Assembly (NCBI GenBank): GCA_023390875.1
Contig: JAEWCA010000089.1
Coordinates: 1-6,257 of the forward strand
Direction of reading: 5' to 3'
Length of the DNA: 6,257 nucleotides
Source of the DNA: Actinomycetes bacterium
GTDB taxonomy: Bacteria > Actinomycetota > Actinomycetes > Actinomycetales > Cellulomonadaceae
Shown here: positions 6,130 through 6,257 of the stretch, piece after piece
How positions within the stretch are numbered: the stretch's first letter is position 1
Layout: every line of letters begins with the position of its first letter
Program-made: the position numbers and the translations under genes
Notes under the pieces: model-generated
Databases searched by the model: none
What the model saw: the letters and a program-made list of their open reading frames with translations, nothing else
Told to the model about the DNA's origin: nothing

Positions 6130-6257
6130 TCAGTGCGCGGCTGCGGCATGCAGGTCGTCGTCCTCGTCGTGCGAGTGCGCGATCCCGAGGTCGTGCAGCC
6201 GCTCGTGCTCCTCGCGCGCGGCCAGCCGCGCGGCGATCCTGGCCTGCACCTCGGGGC
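6130..6257 (-). CDS. C-terminal end of an unidentified protein with His/Asp-rich tail, 5'-partial
   Basis: Reading the minus strand into the window from its right edge, the frame is open for about 42 codons and stops at TGA (complement of 6130-6132). Nearly all codons end in G or C. The visible part is a charged, probably helical stretch (VQARIAARLAAREEHERLHD) followed by IAHSHDEDDDLHAAAAH at the C-terminus. The cluster of His and Asp residues could bind a divalent metal, as tails of metal transporters and metallochaperones do, but too little is visible to assign a family. The gene converges on the mqo-linked small gene. The opposite strand is also open here, so the strand call rests on codon pattern and the stop placement. 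Confidence 0.6.
   Translation of the reverse strand, partial: PEVQARIAARLAAREEHERLHDLGIAHSHDEDDDLHAAAAH

Overview
The window is very GC-rich with strong G/C preference at third codon positions. It carries a GH74 xyloglucanase with a Pro-Thr linker and a C-terminal CBM2, plus an actinobacterial-type malate:quinone oxidoreductase. This points to a plant-polysaccharide-degrading actinobacterium, most likely Cellulomonas or a close relative in the Micrococcales. The genus is inferred from domain architecture and composition, not from a search.

Layout, left to right. (1) Positions 1-899, + strand: the 3' part of an App1-family (DUF2183) HAD-like phosphatidate phosphatase gene whose 5' end lies outside the window. 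(2) Positions 913-1119, - strand: a small acidic 68-residue hypothetical protein, convergent with the App1 gene. (3) Positions 1120-1330: a divergent intergenic region with a perfect 14-bp palindrome of LacI-operator type (1203-1216) and a strong Shine-Dalgarno sequence. (4) Positions 1331-4159, + strand: a secreted modular xyloglucanase with a signal peptide, a tandem beta-propeller GH74 domain, a Pro-Thr linker and a CBM2. A G/C-rich hairpin terminator follows. (5) Positions 4283-5761, + strand: mqo, starting at GTG just downstream of a -10-like hexamer, so possibly leaderless. (6) Positions 5764-6069, + strand: a 101-residue hypothetical protein with a CxC...HxxxH putative metal site, two bases after the mqo stop and probably translationally coupled to it. 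(7) Positions 6130-6257, - strand: the C-terminal end of an unidentified gene with a His/Asp-rich tail.

The genes do not form a single pathway. The xyloglucanase is a self-contained extracellular unit with its own probable sugar-responsive operator and its own terminator. mqo feeds malate electrons into the quinone pool and forms a two-gene unit with the small zinc-finger-like protein. The App1 and 68-aa genes appear unrelated to both. No mobile element, CRISPR array, tRNA or rRNA was seen. The least-described items are the mqo-coupled CxC/HxxxH protein and the palindromic operator; nothing here clearly amounts to a new multi-gene system.
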